Positions 1-6,050 of a DNA stretch of 17,442 bases are shown here, piece by piece. The translations under genes were made by a program, and so were the position numbers. Source of the stretch: Clostridia bacterium (lineage in GTDB: Bacteria > Bacillota_A > Clostridia > Christensenellales > Aristaeellaceae). A model generated the notes under the pieces. That model was not told the origin of the DNA. It saw only the letters and a program-made list of their open reading frames with translations, and made no database searches. Every line of letters starts with the position of its first letter. The first letter of the stretch is position 1. The DNA lies in assembly GCA_017938645.1 (NCBI GenBank), contig JAGBBE010000063.1, positions 1 to 17,442 of the forward strand, read 5' to 3'.

Positions 1-297
1 GGCGCCGGACCACATGCCGGACACGTCAGCGGTGACTTCTTCGTAAATCTCAGCGGCGGTCTTCAGACCGGTGATGGCCTGTTCCATGGTCGCGTCGCTG
101 GTCTTGATGTTGGCGGTCAGCTCGCTGAAGCGGTTCACAAAAGCTTCGCTCGCCTGGCCGTTCCAGGAGCTGTTCAGTGCCATCACTTCGGCAGCCATCT
201 GGCCGTATGCCGCAGCCAGCTGGTCCTTCGCGTTGGTGAACTTGCCGATGGTCTCCTGCATTTCTTCTACGCTTACCTTCAAGCGATATTCAGACAT
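1..297 (-). CDS. WXG100 (EsxA-like) protein, 3' end cut by window edge
   Basis: Likely a small helical-hairpin substrate of the type VII secretion system. The frame runs from ATG at 297 off the left edge, giving 99 residues with no stop. The centre carries a Trp-Asn-Gly turn (SSWNGQASEAF, near residues 43-53), the WXG signature linking two amphipathic helices. Family members are usually about 95-110 residues, so only a few C-terminal residues should be missing. The start is fixed by a strong GAGGAGG site seven bases upstream. It is the last visible member of a run of four WXG100 genes on the same strand, 33 bases after the previous stop. After the second helix it reads EIYEEVTADVSGMWSGA. No YxxxD/E secretion motif is seen in the visible part. 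Seen: fold signature and start. Inferred: export by the EssC encoded upstream. Confidence 0.9.
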   Translation of the reverse strand, partial: MSEYRLKVSVEEMQETIGKFTNAKDQLAAAYGQMAAEVMALNSSWNGQASEAFVNRFSELTANIKTSDATMEQAITGLKTAAEIYEEVTADVSGMWSGA

Positions 298-330
298 GTT
301 TTTTCCTCCTCAATTCTCTCTGGTCGCGTC

Positions 331-624
331 TTAGCCCTTGCGGATCAGATCGGCGGCGGCCTTGTCGGTGTTCAGGTATTCAGCGGCGGCCACGTTCATG
401 GACTGCACATACTGGTCCACGCACTCGGCCATCATGTTGTACCAGGTGTCGATTTCTTCCTGCTCGGCGATAAAAGTATCGCGGGTGGGGCCTTCCCAGG
501 TGTCGCCCAGCGCTTCGGCTGCGGCCCTCACGGCGGCGACAGTCTCACGGAACGTTTCGTTTGCCTTGGCGATCTTGCTCGCTGCGCTCTGCAGCTCAGA
601 TACGGTTACCTGAATCAATGCCAT
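331..624 (-). CDS. WXG100 (EsxA-like) secreted helical protein
   Basis: A 97-residue WXG100 protein, the standard length for the family. Helix 1 (about residues 5-40) is followed by the turn GDTWEGPTRDTF (Trp-Glu-Gly) and helix 2 to the C-terminus. The tail contains EYLNTD, which fits the YxxxD/E pattern used as a secretion signal in type VII substrates, and the protein ends in IRKG. The start ATG has a purine-rich leader with AGAGGAAG upstream. It lies in the middle of the WXG100 run, 38 bases after one WXG100 stop and 33 bases before the next start, so it is probably on one transcript with them. Members of this family form homo- or heterodimers; which neighbour it pairs with cannot be read from sequence. 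The family assignment is secure; the specific partner and effector role are unknown. Confidence 0.93.
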   Translation of the reverse strand: MALIQVTVSELQSAASKIAKANETFRETVAAVRAAAEALGDTWEGPTRDTFIAEQEEIDTWYNMMAECVDQYVQSMNVAAAEYLNTDKAAADLIRKG

Positions 625-662
625 GATATTTCTTCCTCTCTCTCTGTCGTCTTAAAAACCGA

Positions 663-989
663 TTAGCCGCCGAACGGGGACTGGGAGCCGGCGTCCAGAG
701 CATCGAAATTGCCCTTGAGCTTGCTCTCGTTTTCTTCGAACAGGTTCTCTACAGCCTGCAGCTCGCTGATGGCGTCGTTCACGCGCTCGAAGGAGGCCTT
801 GATCTTGTTTACGAGGTCCACAACCTTGGCGATCATGATCACGAAGGCCTTGCCGGTCCAGTCGCTGCGCAGAGCGTTCATCGCGGCTTCGTAGGTCCTT
901 ACGGCAGTCTGCAGTACGTCGAGGCTATTGCGGTAGGCGGCTACACACGCCTGAAGTTCGGAATCTACAACACGAATATTATCAGCCAT
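663..989 (-). CDS. WXG100-family helical protein, slightly long
   Basis: A 108-residue helical-hairpin protein. Its central turn reads RSDWTGKAF (Trp-Thr-Gly), the WXG motif, around residue 44. Helix 2 is Lys/Glu/Asn-rich, and the tail is extended by a flexible stretch (LDAGSQSPFGG) ending in two glycines. The ATG at 989 is preceded by AAAAGGAG with good spacing. Unlike two of its neighbours, it has no Tyr in the C-terminal third and so no YxxxD/E signal. It may therefore leave the cell as a heterodimer with a neighbour that carries the signal, as is known for other WXG100 pairs; that is inference. It sits 37 bases after the preceding WXG100 gene and 38 bases before the next. Confidence 0.9.
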   Translation of the reverse strand: MADNIRVVDSELQACVAAYRNSLDVLQTAVRTYEAAMNALRSDWTGKAFVIMIAKVVDLVNKIKASFERVNDAISELQAVENLFEENESKLKGNFDALDAGSQSPFGG

Positions 990-1026
990 TGTCTTTTCTC
1001 CTTTTCTCTACTGGTCGTGTGCTGTC

Positions 1027-1317
1027 TTAGCCCTTGATCGCGTTGGTCGCGCGCTGTTCGGCTTCTTCGTACTTCTGAGCGGTCTGCTGCAGCAGGCTCA
1101 TATATTCGGAACCTACGCTGCTGAGCTGGGAGCAGTGCTGGTAGAGGACGCCCTGTTCCTGAGCGAAGGCTGCGGCCGCGTCGCCCTGCCACTTGCTGCA
1201 CAGATCCTGCGCGGCTTTGTTCATGGCTTCATTGGCCTTGTTGAGTTCGTCCTGCGCCTTGCGGGCTTCGGAGAGGAATCGGAGGATTGCCCTGATAGTT
1301 ACGATCCAGTGACTCAT
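1027..1317 (-). CDS. WXG100 (EsxA-like) secreted helical protein
   Basis: Read as 96 residues from the ATG at 1317 (MSHWIVTIR). The open frame extends upstream to 1443, but that extension is low-complexity Asn/Pro/Thr/Lys sequence without family resemblance and runs through a probable promoter, so the inner start is chosen. GGTGGAAG just upstream gives a modest ribosome binding site. An ATG at 1332 is the alternative. The turn is SKWQGDAAAAF (Trp-Gln-Gly), followed by a second helix with QKYEEAEQ, which matches YxxxE, and a tail ending in AIKG. It is the first gene of the four-gene WXG100 run, separated from the upstream 109-residue helical gene by 144 bases, the largest gap in the window. 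Probable type VII substrate. Confidence 0.9.
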   Translation of the reverse strand: MSHWIVTIRAILRFLSEARKAQDELNKANEAMNKAAQDLCSKWQGDAAAAFAQEQGVLYQHCSQLSSVGSEYMSLLQQTAQKYEEAEQRATNAIKG

Positions 1318-1394
1318 AGTTTCTTCCACCATCCATTTCTTATATTTCGAAGGGTTTTGGGTTTCAGTGGGGTTTGGGTTCCTTTGATGATTGA

Positions 1395-1403
1395 AGTATA
1401 TCA
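1395..1403 (-). promoter_or_regulatory. candidate extended -10 promoter ahead of the WXG100 run
   Basis: On the minus strand the 144-base gap 1318-1461 contains TGATATACT, a TGn extended -10 with one mismatch to TATAAT. No good -35 box is found at 16-18 bases, which is tolerable for extended -10 promoters. A start near 1388 would give a leader of about 70 bases before the ATG at 1317. The gap is visibly more AT-rich than the genes around it. It would let the four WXG100 genes be made in excess over the machine components. Confidence 0.35.
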
Positions 1404-1461
1404 GACCCATCGCCGGGATGAAAGCAAAACTGACGAAATGCACATTTTTGGGGGTGAATGG

Positions 1462-1791
1462 TTATTTTGCTTCTTCCGATTTGGCTTTTCGCATCAGATA
1501 CACATCGTTGATGATGTATGCCTGCTTTCCCAGCCATGCTTCACAGGCATCAAAGTCCTCAGCAACCTGCCTGAGGCGCCTGGCCATCTGCTCGACCTTC
1601 TCGATGAGCTGGTTGACCTGACGGCGTTTTGCGCGGAGCGCCTCGGTGAGTTCACGGGGCTCCTGAAGGTATTCAGCAACCGCGCGCAGTTTGGTGACAA
1701 TGGAGTCCATCTCATCGCTGAGCCTTTCCAGCTGCGAGACCAGACTCCGGGTTTCGTCGGTATCGACCCGAATCAACTCTTCGTTCATCAT
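1462..1791 (-). CDS. 109-residue helical protein, WXG100-like without the WXG turn
   Basis: No named family is recognised with certainty. From ATG at 1791 the 109 residues are almost entirely helical and highly charged, with a long heptad-like stretch (roughly residues 20-85, rich in Leu, Arg, Glu and Gln) suggesting a coiled coil or helical hairpin. The late segment reads CEAWLGKQAYIIND: it contains Trp-Leu-Gly and then YIIND, which fits the YxxxD export signal. The WLG is close to the C-terminus rather than central, so this is not a standard WXG100 arrangement. ATG 1791 overlaps the TGA of the FHA gene (ATGATGA), with a second ATG at 1788, and CAGGGAG lies six to nine bases upstream, indicating translational coupling to that gene. 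It may be a chaperone or a co-secreted partner; both are inference. Confidence 0.8.
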   Translation of the reverse strand: MMNEELIRVDTDETRSLVSQLERLSDEMDSIVTKLRAVAEYLQEPRELTEALRAKRRQVNQLIEKVEQMARRLRQVAEDFDACEAWLGKQAYIINDVYLMRKAKSEEAK

Positions 1792-2369
1792 TTTGCACTC
1801 CCTGCCTGCTTTACAAAACGAAAGCGGCAATCTCCGATTGTCAGTTCCGAATTTTCCAGCAGCATTTCCTGCGTGAACGGCTCCAGCCTGCGGGTACCCA
1901 GATAGGTGCCGTTGCTGCTGCGCAGATCCTCCACATAATACTCCTGAGAGTACTTGCGGAAGATGATGCGGCAGTGTTCATGGCTTACGGTAGGTGCGTT
2001 TTTGAGTCTGCAGTTGCAGTTGCGGTTTCGTCCGATCAGGTAGGTTTCAGCGTTCACAAGAAATTTCTGCTGACTGCCTGCATTCAGAGACACAAGCACG
2101 TGATCCGGCACGAAGGTCGTTTTTCTGGGGTCATCGCCCTTGGGCGCTCCGAAAAAACGATTCTTCACAGCCCGAACGCGGTTTTTGAACCGCTGCATTT
2201 CAGGCTGCCACACATCCGGCCTGACGCGGCTGAAGATAATGCATCCCAGCACCACCAGCAGCACCCACAGCACCAGAAACACCGGTTCGAGAATCAGCAG
2301 GCTCAGCATTACGAAAACGTTGAAGATTCCGAATACCTGAAACAGGCGATGATTTCTTTCTTCCGACAC
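1788..2369 (-). CDS. small membrane-anchored FHA-domain protein
   Basis: 193 residues. Residues 10-46 form a hydrophobic hairpin of two probable membrane helices separated by Glu-Pro, followed by a basic juxtamembrane segment (50-72, many Arg and Lys). A cytoplasmic FHA domain occupies about 90-186: the strand ending LIGR (111-114), the phosphopeptide-binding VSHEHCR (128-134) and RSSNGTYLG (150-158). The core Gly, Arg, Ser, His and Asn residues are present, so phosphothreonine binding should be intact. The start is a GTG at 2369, chosen because AGGAG lies about ten bases upstream and it begins 19 bases after the previous stop. It probably docks a phosphorylated component of the secretion system to the membrane, with the kinase at 10800-15461 as the likely writer; that link is inferred from neighbourhood. 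Confidence 0.92.
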   Translation of the reverse strand: MSEERNHRLFQVFGIFNVFVMLSLLILEPVFLVLWVLLVVLGCIIFSRVRPDVWQPEMQRFKNRVRAVKNRFFGAPKGDDPRKTTFVPDHVLVSLNAGSQQKFLVNAETYLIGRNRNCNCRLKNAPTVSHEHCRIIFRKYSQEYYVEDLRSSNGTYLGTRRLEPFTQEMLLENSELTIGDCRFRFVKQAGSAK

Positions 2370-2379
2370 TTTGTTACCA

Positions 2380-2384
2380 CTCCT
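2380..2384 (-). promoter_or_regulatory. ribosome binding site supporting a GTG start
   Basis: AGGAG on the minus strand, about ten bases before GTG 2369, inside the 19-base gap after the upstream stop. No ATG lies at a usable distance, so this site decides the non-ATG start of the small FHA gene. Confidence 0.6.
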
Positions 2385-2388
2385 GTGC

Positions 2389-4623
2389 TTACCATCTGAT
2401 TATGATGGTGTGCTGGCTGAGCTGCAGCCTGTCGCCGTTGTTGACGATTGCGCCGTCGGTGCTGGAGCGCACCTTGCGGCCGTTGAGGTAGGTATTCTGA
2501 TGCGAGCTCTTGTCGCGCACGTAGACCTGACCGTCCTTGACATAGAGTTCAGCATGCCTGCGGGAGGCGGAGCTGTCCATGCTGTCAAGGGTAAGCTGGC
2601 AGTCCTTGCGGCCGATGGTGTAGGGCGGATCTTCCTTGAGCTCAGCTTCCACCGTATCGCTTCTGCCGCCGAATTCCATGGTGAGGGTCACCAGCTTGGA
2701 GAAGTAGGGCTGCATGGTTTCCTCGCCGTCATCGGAAGTCGTGGGCTCGAAATCCATGGGACCCTGATCGAAGGGATCACCGCCAAAACCGGGCGTGACC
2801 GGCTGCAGGCTGGCAGAAGGCTGATTGAGGGGAGAAACCTCATCATAATTCTGCTTCTTCTTTTTGCCGCCGAGAACGATCACAAGGATCAGGATGGCGA
2901 ACAGCACCACAGCGGACACCGCCACGGGAATCCACGTGGGAATCGAGAGGCTGCCCAGCGTGATATCCCTGGTGAGGAAGGCGATGATTTTTTCACGGAA
3001 GGAGGGAACCTCATCCGGGATGGGCTCGCGCTTTTCACCATTGGTCACGATGTCCTGAACAACCGCGCTGGCAACGCCGTTGGGATGCAGGTCATTGCGC
3101 CAGTTGAAGTGCTCGCAGTAACGCGCGACAGCGTTCACCGTCGCCTGATCCAGACGGCCGTAGTTGGCGTACTCTTCCTTGCCGTAGCAGTTGAGGTTCT
3201 TCAGAACCGTCTGCATCTGACCGATGAAGCCGTTGGGCTCAGCATCGGTATCGTTGATCATGTAGCCGGCCGGCGGAACGGTGGGAACGGGCGTAGCGGT
3301 GGGCTGCGGCGTGGGAGTCGTCTTGGGGATGGCCCTGCTGCTGGTGAGCAGTGCATAGCCTTCATCATCGATGCCTTCGCCGGCTTCAATGTTGTTTTCG
3401 CGGCAGAACTCGATGTAGGCCATGAGGCACTCGCTGCCGAACTCCTTGTAGTCCTTGCGGTCGAGGTAGTGCAGCTCATACAGAGCGAGCACTGCATTCA
3501 TAGCCTTGATGTCCGTCTGACCGCTGGCAACCACGGGCGTGGGCGTGGGCGCAACCGTAGCCGTGGGTTCAGGCGTGGGTTCAGGCGTGGGATCGGGCGT
3601 GGGCATCAGCTTGGTGTTGACCTCCACCTCCACCGTGCGCACGATCTGCTCGCGCTGCTCGTTGTAGAGAATGGACAGCTGTACCTTCTGCTTTTCGCCG
3701 TCAACAGGGATGCTGTTGCGCAGCTCGGAGTAGTCCACCTGCAGATACAGGTCGGAGCCCTGCTCGGCAGCCATGGCGGTGGCCAGCGGAGAGGTGGTCA
3801 CGCCGTCGTTGGTCTGCGCGATCTCGATGTACTTGCCGTCCACCTGCTGGGCGAAGTTGGCAAAGTTGGCAAAGCTGGATTCCAGGGCCTGACGGCGCTG
3901 CGGATTGCCGGTGCCCTCCAGGAAGCGCTGGCGGCGCGGCGTGGTCATGTAGACGTCAAACTTGATGTCGGAGTAATTGTACATCATGGAGGCTTCGCCC
4001 AGGCTGTGAGCCGGGTCGTTGTTGCTCTCCAGATCGGGGTCGGCAATGATCATTACGGTGTTGAACAGCGGATCATCATTGCCGGGCTCGGATGCAAGCT
4101 CAAACGCCTTGCAGATAGCGCTGTAGATGCAGGCAGACGTATACTTGCCGATCTGAACGTTCGTAACGTAGGCACGGGCTTCTTCGCGGGACATGTAGTT
4201 GCTCAGAACCGGCTCGCTTTCTCCGGCAGTAATGAACATCACCTGCTCATCTTCCGGCACATAATCCAGATAGGCGGCGATGATTTCCTGCAGGTTTTCG
4301 GACGTTACGTACTCATTGTTGTAGTAGTAGCGCGATGTATCCACAACAATGATGTGGCCCACCTGGCTGCCCTTCAGCGGCTTCACGGACAGCGGGACCT
4401 GATCCCGGCTGCCTATGACTGCTACGTTCTCGACGTCCGTTTTGGTTGCTGCGCCGTTGCTGCCCATGCCCTTGAGGCCCACGTACAGCACTGCGCTCTG
4501 TTCATCGGAACGAACGCCGATGACCTTGATTCCTGCCACCTGGGCAGACTGCGCCAGTGCTGCGGAGCACAGGCAGATCAGGCAAAGCACCAGGGCAATT
4601 CCTCTGTAAAACTTCGTTCTCAT
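2389..4623 (-). CDS. membrane receptor: signal peptide, vWA-like ectodomain, TM, cytoplasmic FHA
   Basis: 744 residues from ATG 4623. The open frame continues to 4857, but it then overlaps the previous gene, while ATG 4623 has GGAGG seven bases upstream and opens a classical signal peptide (KFYRGIALVLCLICLCSAALA, cut near residue 24). Residues 85-270 look like a von Willebrand A fold: GHIIVVDTSRYY with a partly degenerate MIDAS (DxSxY instead of DxSxS), then VMFITAGE and VMIIADPD strands. A P/T linker (341-363) leads to two related helical modules (about 370-430 and 465-528) resembling peptidoglycan-binding repeats; this is tentative. A membrane helix (561-584) is followed by KKKK, a Pro/Asp/Thr-rich linker and an FHA domain (645-740) with GRK, SASRRHAEL and HQNTYLNG. 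The topology places a sensor or adhesion head outside and a phosphothreonine reader inside, suggesting it links surface state to the kinase/EssC system. Confidence 0.9.
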   Translation of the reverse strand: MRTKFYRGIALVLCLICLCSAALAQSAQVAGIKVIGVRSDEQSAVLYVGLKGMGSNGAATKTDVENVAVIGSRDQVPLSVKPLKGSQVGHIIVVDTSRYYYNNEYVTSENLQEIIAAYLDYVPEDEQVMFITAGESEPVLSNYMSREEARAYVTNVQIGKYTSACIYSAICKAFELASEPGNDDPLFNTVMIIADPDLESNNDPAHSLGEASMMYNYSDIKFDVYMTTPRRQRFLEGTGNPQRRQALESSFANFANFAQQVDGKYIEIAQTNDGVTTSPLATAMAAEQGSDLYLQVDYSELRNSIPVDGEKQKVQLSILYNEQREQIVRTVEVEVNTKLMPTPDPTPEPTPEPTATVAPTPTPVVASGQTDIKAMNAVLALYELHYLDRKDYKEFGSECLMAYIEFCRENNIEAGEGIDDEGYALLTSSRAIPKTTPTPQPTATPVPTVPPAGYMINDTDAEPNGFIGQMQTVLKNLNCYGKEEYANYGRLDQATVNAVARYCEHFNWRNDLHPNGVASAVVQDIVTNGEKREPIPDEVPSFREKIIAFLTRDITLGSLSIPTWIPVAVSAVVLFAILILVIVLGGKKKKQNYDEVSPLNQPSASLQPVTPGFGGDPFDQGPMDFEPTTSDDGEETMQPYFSKLVTLTMEFGGRSDTVEAELKEDPPYTIGRKDCQLTLDSMDSSASRRHAELYVKDGQVYVRDKSSHQNTYLNGRKVRSSTDGAIVNNGDRLQLSQHTIIIRW

Positions 4624-4628
4624 TGCGG

Positions 4629-4635
4629 TTCCTCC
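4629..4635 (-). promoter_or_regulatory. ribosome binding site fixing the vWA-FHA start
   Basis: GGAGGAA on the minus strand, spaced seven bases from ATG 4623 when measured from GGAGG. It selects the signal-peptide start over the longer upstream open frame, whose first 78 codons overlap the preceding gene in another frame. Confidence 0.7.
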
Positions 4636-4657
4636 ACGATCATCCATTCGGGGCCGA

Positions 4658-4948
4658 TCAGCCACGGATGATTTCTTCCGCCTCGCGATCGGCGGCTTCC
4701 AGTTTTTTGATGTACTCGTACAGCGCCTTCTGGATGCTGTCCAGACCTGCGCCGATGGCGTTGATGTCAGACGAAAGGCCGTTGAGCGCGTTGTTGAGCG
4801 CATCCGCCATTTCACCGCGCAGGTTTTCCTCCACGCTGTCCTGCATGCGGCTGACATTGCCTCTGGAAAGCGCCTTCACATCACCCGCAATCGCCTTGAT
4901 TGCGTCCGCAACGCGCTTGACCTCAGCAGTATCCACTTCAAAAGCCAT
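4658..4948 (-). CDS. WXG100-like helical-hairpin protein lacking the WXG motif
   Basis: 96 residues, the usual WXG100 length, and predicted helical throughout. It begins MAFEVDTAEVKRVADAIKAI, similar in spirit to WXG100 N-termini. The centre, where Trp-x-Gly normally lies, reads NLRGEMADALNNALNGL with no Trp, and helix 2 ends AADREAEEIIRG. The start has an excellent AAGGAGGG site. It sits between the YukD-like gene (65-base gap) and the vWA-FHA gene (34-base gap), away from the four WXG100 genes, among structural components. It may be a divergent Esx partner or a structural subunit rather than a bulk substrate. Like the other complete WXG100-type proteins here, it ends in glycine. Family placement rests on size, helicity and context, not on a motif. 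Confidence 0.85.
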   Translation of the reverse strand: MAFEVDTAEVKRVADAIKAIAGDVKALSRGNVSRMQDSVEENLRGEMADALNNALNGLSSDINAIGAGLDSIQKALYEYIKKLEAADREAEEIIRG

Positions 4949-5000
4949 GGTGGTTCCCTCCTTTTTTGTTTATTTTCTTTTCTTAGTTTTCCGTACCTTT

Positions 5001-5013
5001 CCGGCTCAGCCGG
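5001..5013. other. short perfect hairpin directly after the YukD-like stop
   Basis: CCGGC-TGA-GCCGG on the minus strand starts immediately after the TAA of the YukD-like gene. The stem is five G/C-rich pairs with a three-base loop, followed by AAAGG rather than a T-run, so it is not a convincing intrinsic terminator. It could mark an mRNA processing or stability boundary in the 65-base gap before the WXG100-like gene. Confidence 0.3.
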
Positions 5014-5265
5014 TTATACGATCATTAGACGGTGGCCGTCCCGGATACCGGCCTGAGCCAGCGTCTGGTTTTCGGGAAGGAACTGTCGGGTGGCCATATC
5101 GCACAGCATAGGCGCTTCCTTGGCAAAGGAAGTCTCCTGGAAATGCTGCTCGATCAGGCGGGCCAGTTCGCCAATCAGCTTGGACACCTGTACATGGGCA
5201 GGCAGCATAAAGTCCGCAACCATTCCGGTTGAGGCAATGCAGATTTCAACAATGATGGTTTCCAT
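5014..5265 (-). CDS. esaB: YukD/EsaB-like ubiquitin-fold protein of the type VII system
   Basis: 83 residues from ATG 5265. The pattern is a ubiquitin-like beta-grasp: a first strand pair (ETIIVEICI, then MVADFMLPAHVQV), a helix (SKLIGELARLIEQHF), and the late block LPENQTLAQAGIRDGHRLMIV, matching the hydrophobic spacing and the 'L..AGI.DG..L.I' ending seen in YukD/EsaB proteins (about 80 residues). The C-terminus is MIV with no diglycine, so ubiquitin-type conjugation is not expected. In known T7SSb systems this protein is a small cytosolic component needed for, or regulating, secretion. An in-frame TTG at 5271 gives a longer reading, but AGGAGG lies seven bases before ATG 5265 and only one base before the TTG, so the ATG is chosen. 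It follows the LytTR gene by 26 bases. Confidence 0.85.
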   Translation of the reverse strand: METIIVEICIASTGMVADFMLPAHVQVSKLIGELARLIEQHFQETSFAKEAPMLCDMATRQFLPENQTLAQAGIRDGHRLMIV

Positions 5266-5272
5266 GAGCAAT

Positions 5273-5278
5273 CCTCCT
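5273..5278 (-). promoter_or_regulatory. consensus AGGAGG deciding the YukD-like start
   Basis: AGGAGG on the minus strand, seven bases from ATG 5265 and a single base from an upstream in-frame TTG. The spacing rules out the TTG as the initiation codon. Confidence 0.75.
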
Positions 5279-5291
5279 GTGCTTTCGGCAT

Positions 5292-6047
5292 TCAGGCATT
5301 GACCGCTGCGAAGGAGCGGTTCATTGCCTCTTTGAAGGAGCGTGCCAGCGGGGCGGCCGATCCGTCGAGCAGATGGATGGTCATTTCCCTGAAATCAATG
5401 TACTGGATCTTCTCGCTGTTGATGAAATAGGACCGATGACAGCGCATGAAGGTTTCATCCAGCATCTTTTCCACCTGATCCATGCTGCTGTACACAGCAA
5501 TGTTCTGCTTTTCGGTGTGGAACTCGACCATCTTGTCCACCGCCTGCACCATGATGACGTCATTGAGACGGATGCGGTAGACCTTGCCTGCGGATTTCAG
5601 GTTCAGCCACTTGCCGTCCTGCGACGTTTCGTTTTCATAGATGCGGTGGTAATCCTCGAACACCGGGGTGAAAACCATGCGGATGGGTTTGTCCTCCACA
5701 GGACAAACCAGTACGCCTGCGCTGCGGGCGCACAGCGGAAGCACCAGTTCCAGCTCCTCGCGCTGCTTGATGAGGTATACCACATAATGGTCGCGGTTGC
5801 ACATCATGGTAAGCTTGCCCAGACGAATGGCCAGTTTCTGCTTGTCCTTGCGCAGGCTTTCCACGCCGAGCACAACCACGGCGATGTGGGATTCCTCCTG
5901 AATCGCCCTGATTGCGTCGTCGGTGTCATCGGTATCGATCACGATGCGGAACTGGGTATCGGTCTTCTGGCTGACCTCGTTGAGTCCCCCGAAAAATATT
6001 TCTTTATCTTTGTCGTCTACGCCATAAACGATCATGGGCAGAACCAT
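5292..6047 (-). CDS. LytTR-domain regulator with a degenerate receiver domain
   Basis: 251 residues. The N-terminal half (about 4-130) has the outline of a CheY-type receiver: a hydrophobic strand ending YGVDDKD with an acidic pair at 11-12, a strand IAVVVLGVES where the phospho-accepting Asp should sit but Gly61 (or Glu63) is found, and a Lys in VVYLIKQ (residue 94). It is probably a pseudo-receiver that cannot be phosphorylated in the usual way. The C-terminal half (about 147-247) is a LytTR DNA-binding domain: VYRIRLNDVIMVQAV, the MRCHRSYFINSEKI block typical of the family, and a final FKEAMNRSF helix. ATG 6047 lies three bases after the EssC stop (TGA TGA ATG), with a weak GGGGCGG site inside the EssC end, implying coupled translation. 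It probably controls transcription of this locus or a linked operon. No sensor histidine kinase is present. Confidence 0.9.
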   Translation of the reverse strand: MVLPMIVYGVDDKDKEIFFGGLNEVSQKTDTQFRIVIDTDDTDDAIRAIQEESHIAVVVLGVESLRKDKQKLAIRLGKLTMMCNRDHYVVYLIKQREELELVLPLCARSAGVLVCPVEDKPIRMVFTPVFEDYHRIYENETSQDGKWLNLKSAGKVYRIRLNDVIMVQAVDKMVEFHTEKQNIAVYSSMDQVEKMLDETFMRCHRSYFINSEKIQYIDFREMTIHLLDGSAAPLARSFKEAMNRSFAAVNA

Positions 6048-6050
6048 TCA

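Noticed and set aside
1318..1443. Longer N-terminus for the WXG100 gene at 1027
   Set aside because: The extension is Asn/Pro/Thr/Lys-rich, has no family resemblance and overlaps the probable promoter; the 1317 start gives the normal WXG100 length.
5001..5013. Intrinsic terminator after the YukD-like gene
   Set aside because: The hairpin is short and lacks a T-run on either strand.
5014..5265. Ubiquitin-like conjugation system (protein modifier)
   Set aside because: The protein ends in MIV without a diglycine tail, and no E1, E2 or protease-like gene is in the window; YukD/EsaB role fits better.
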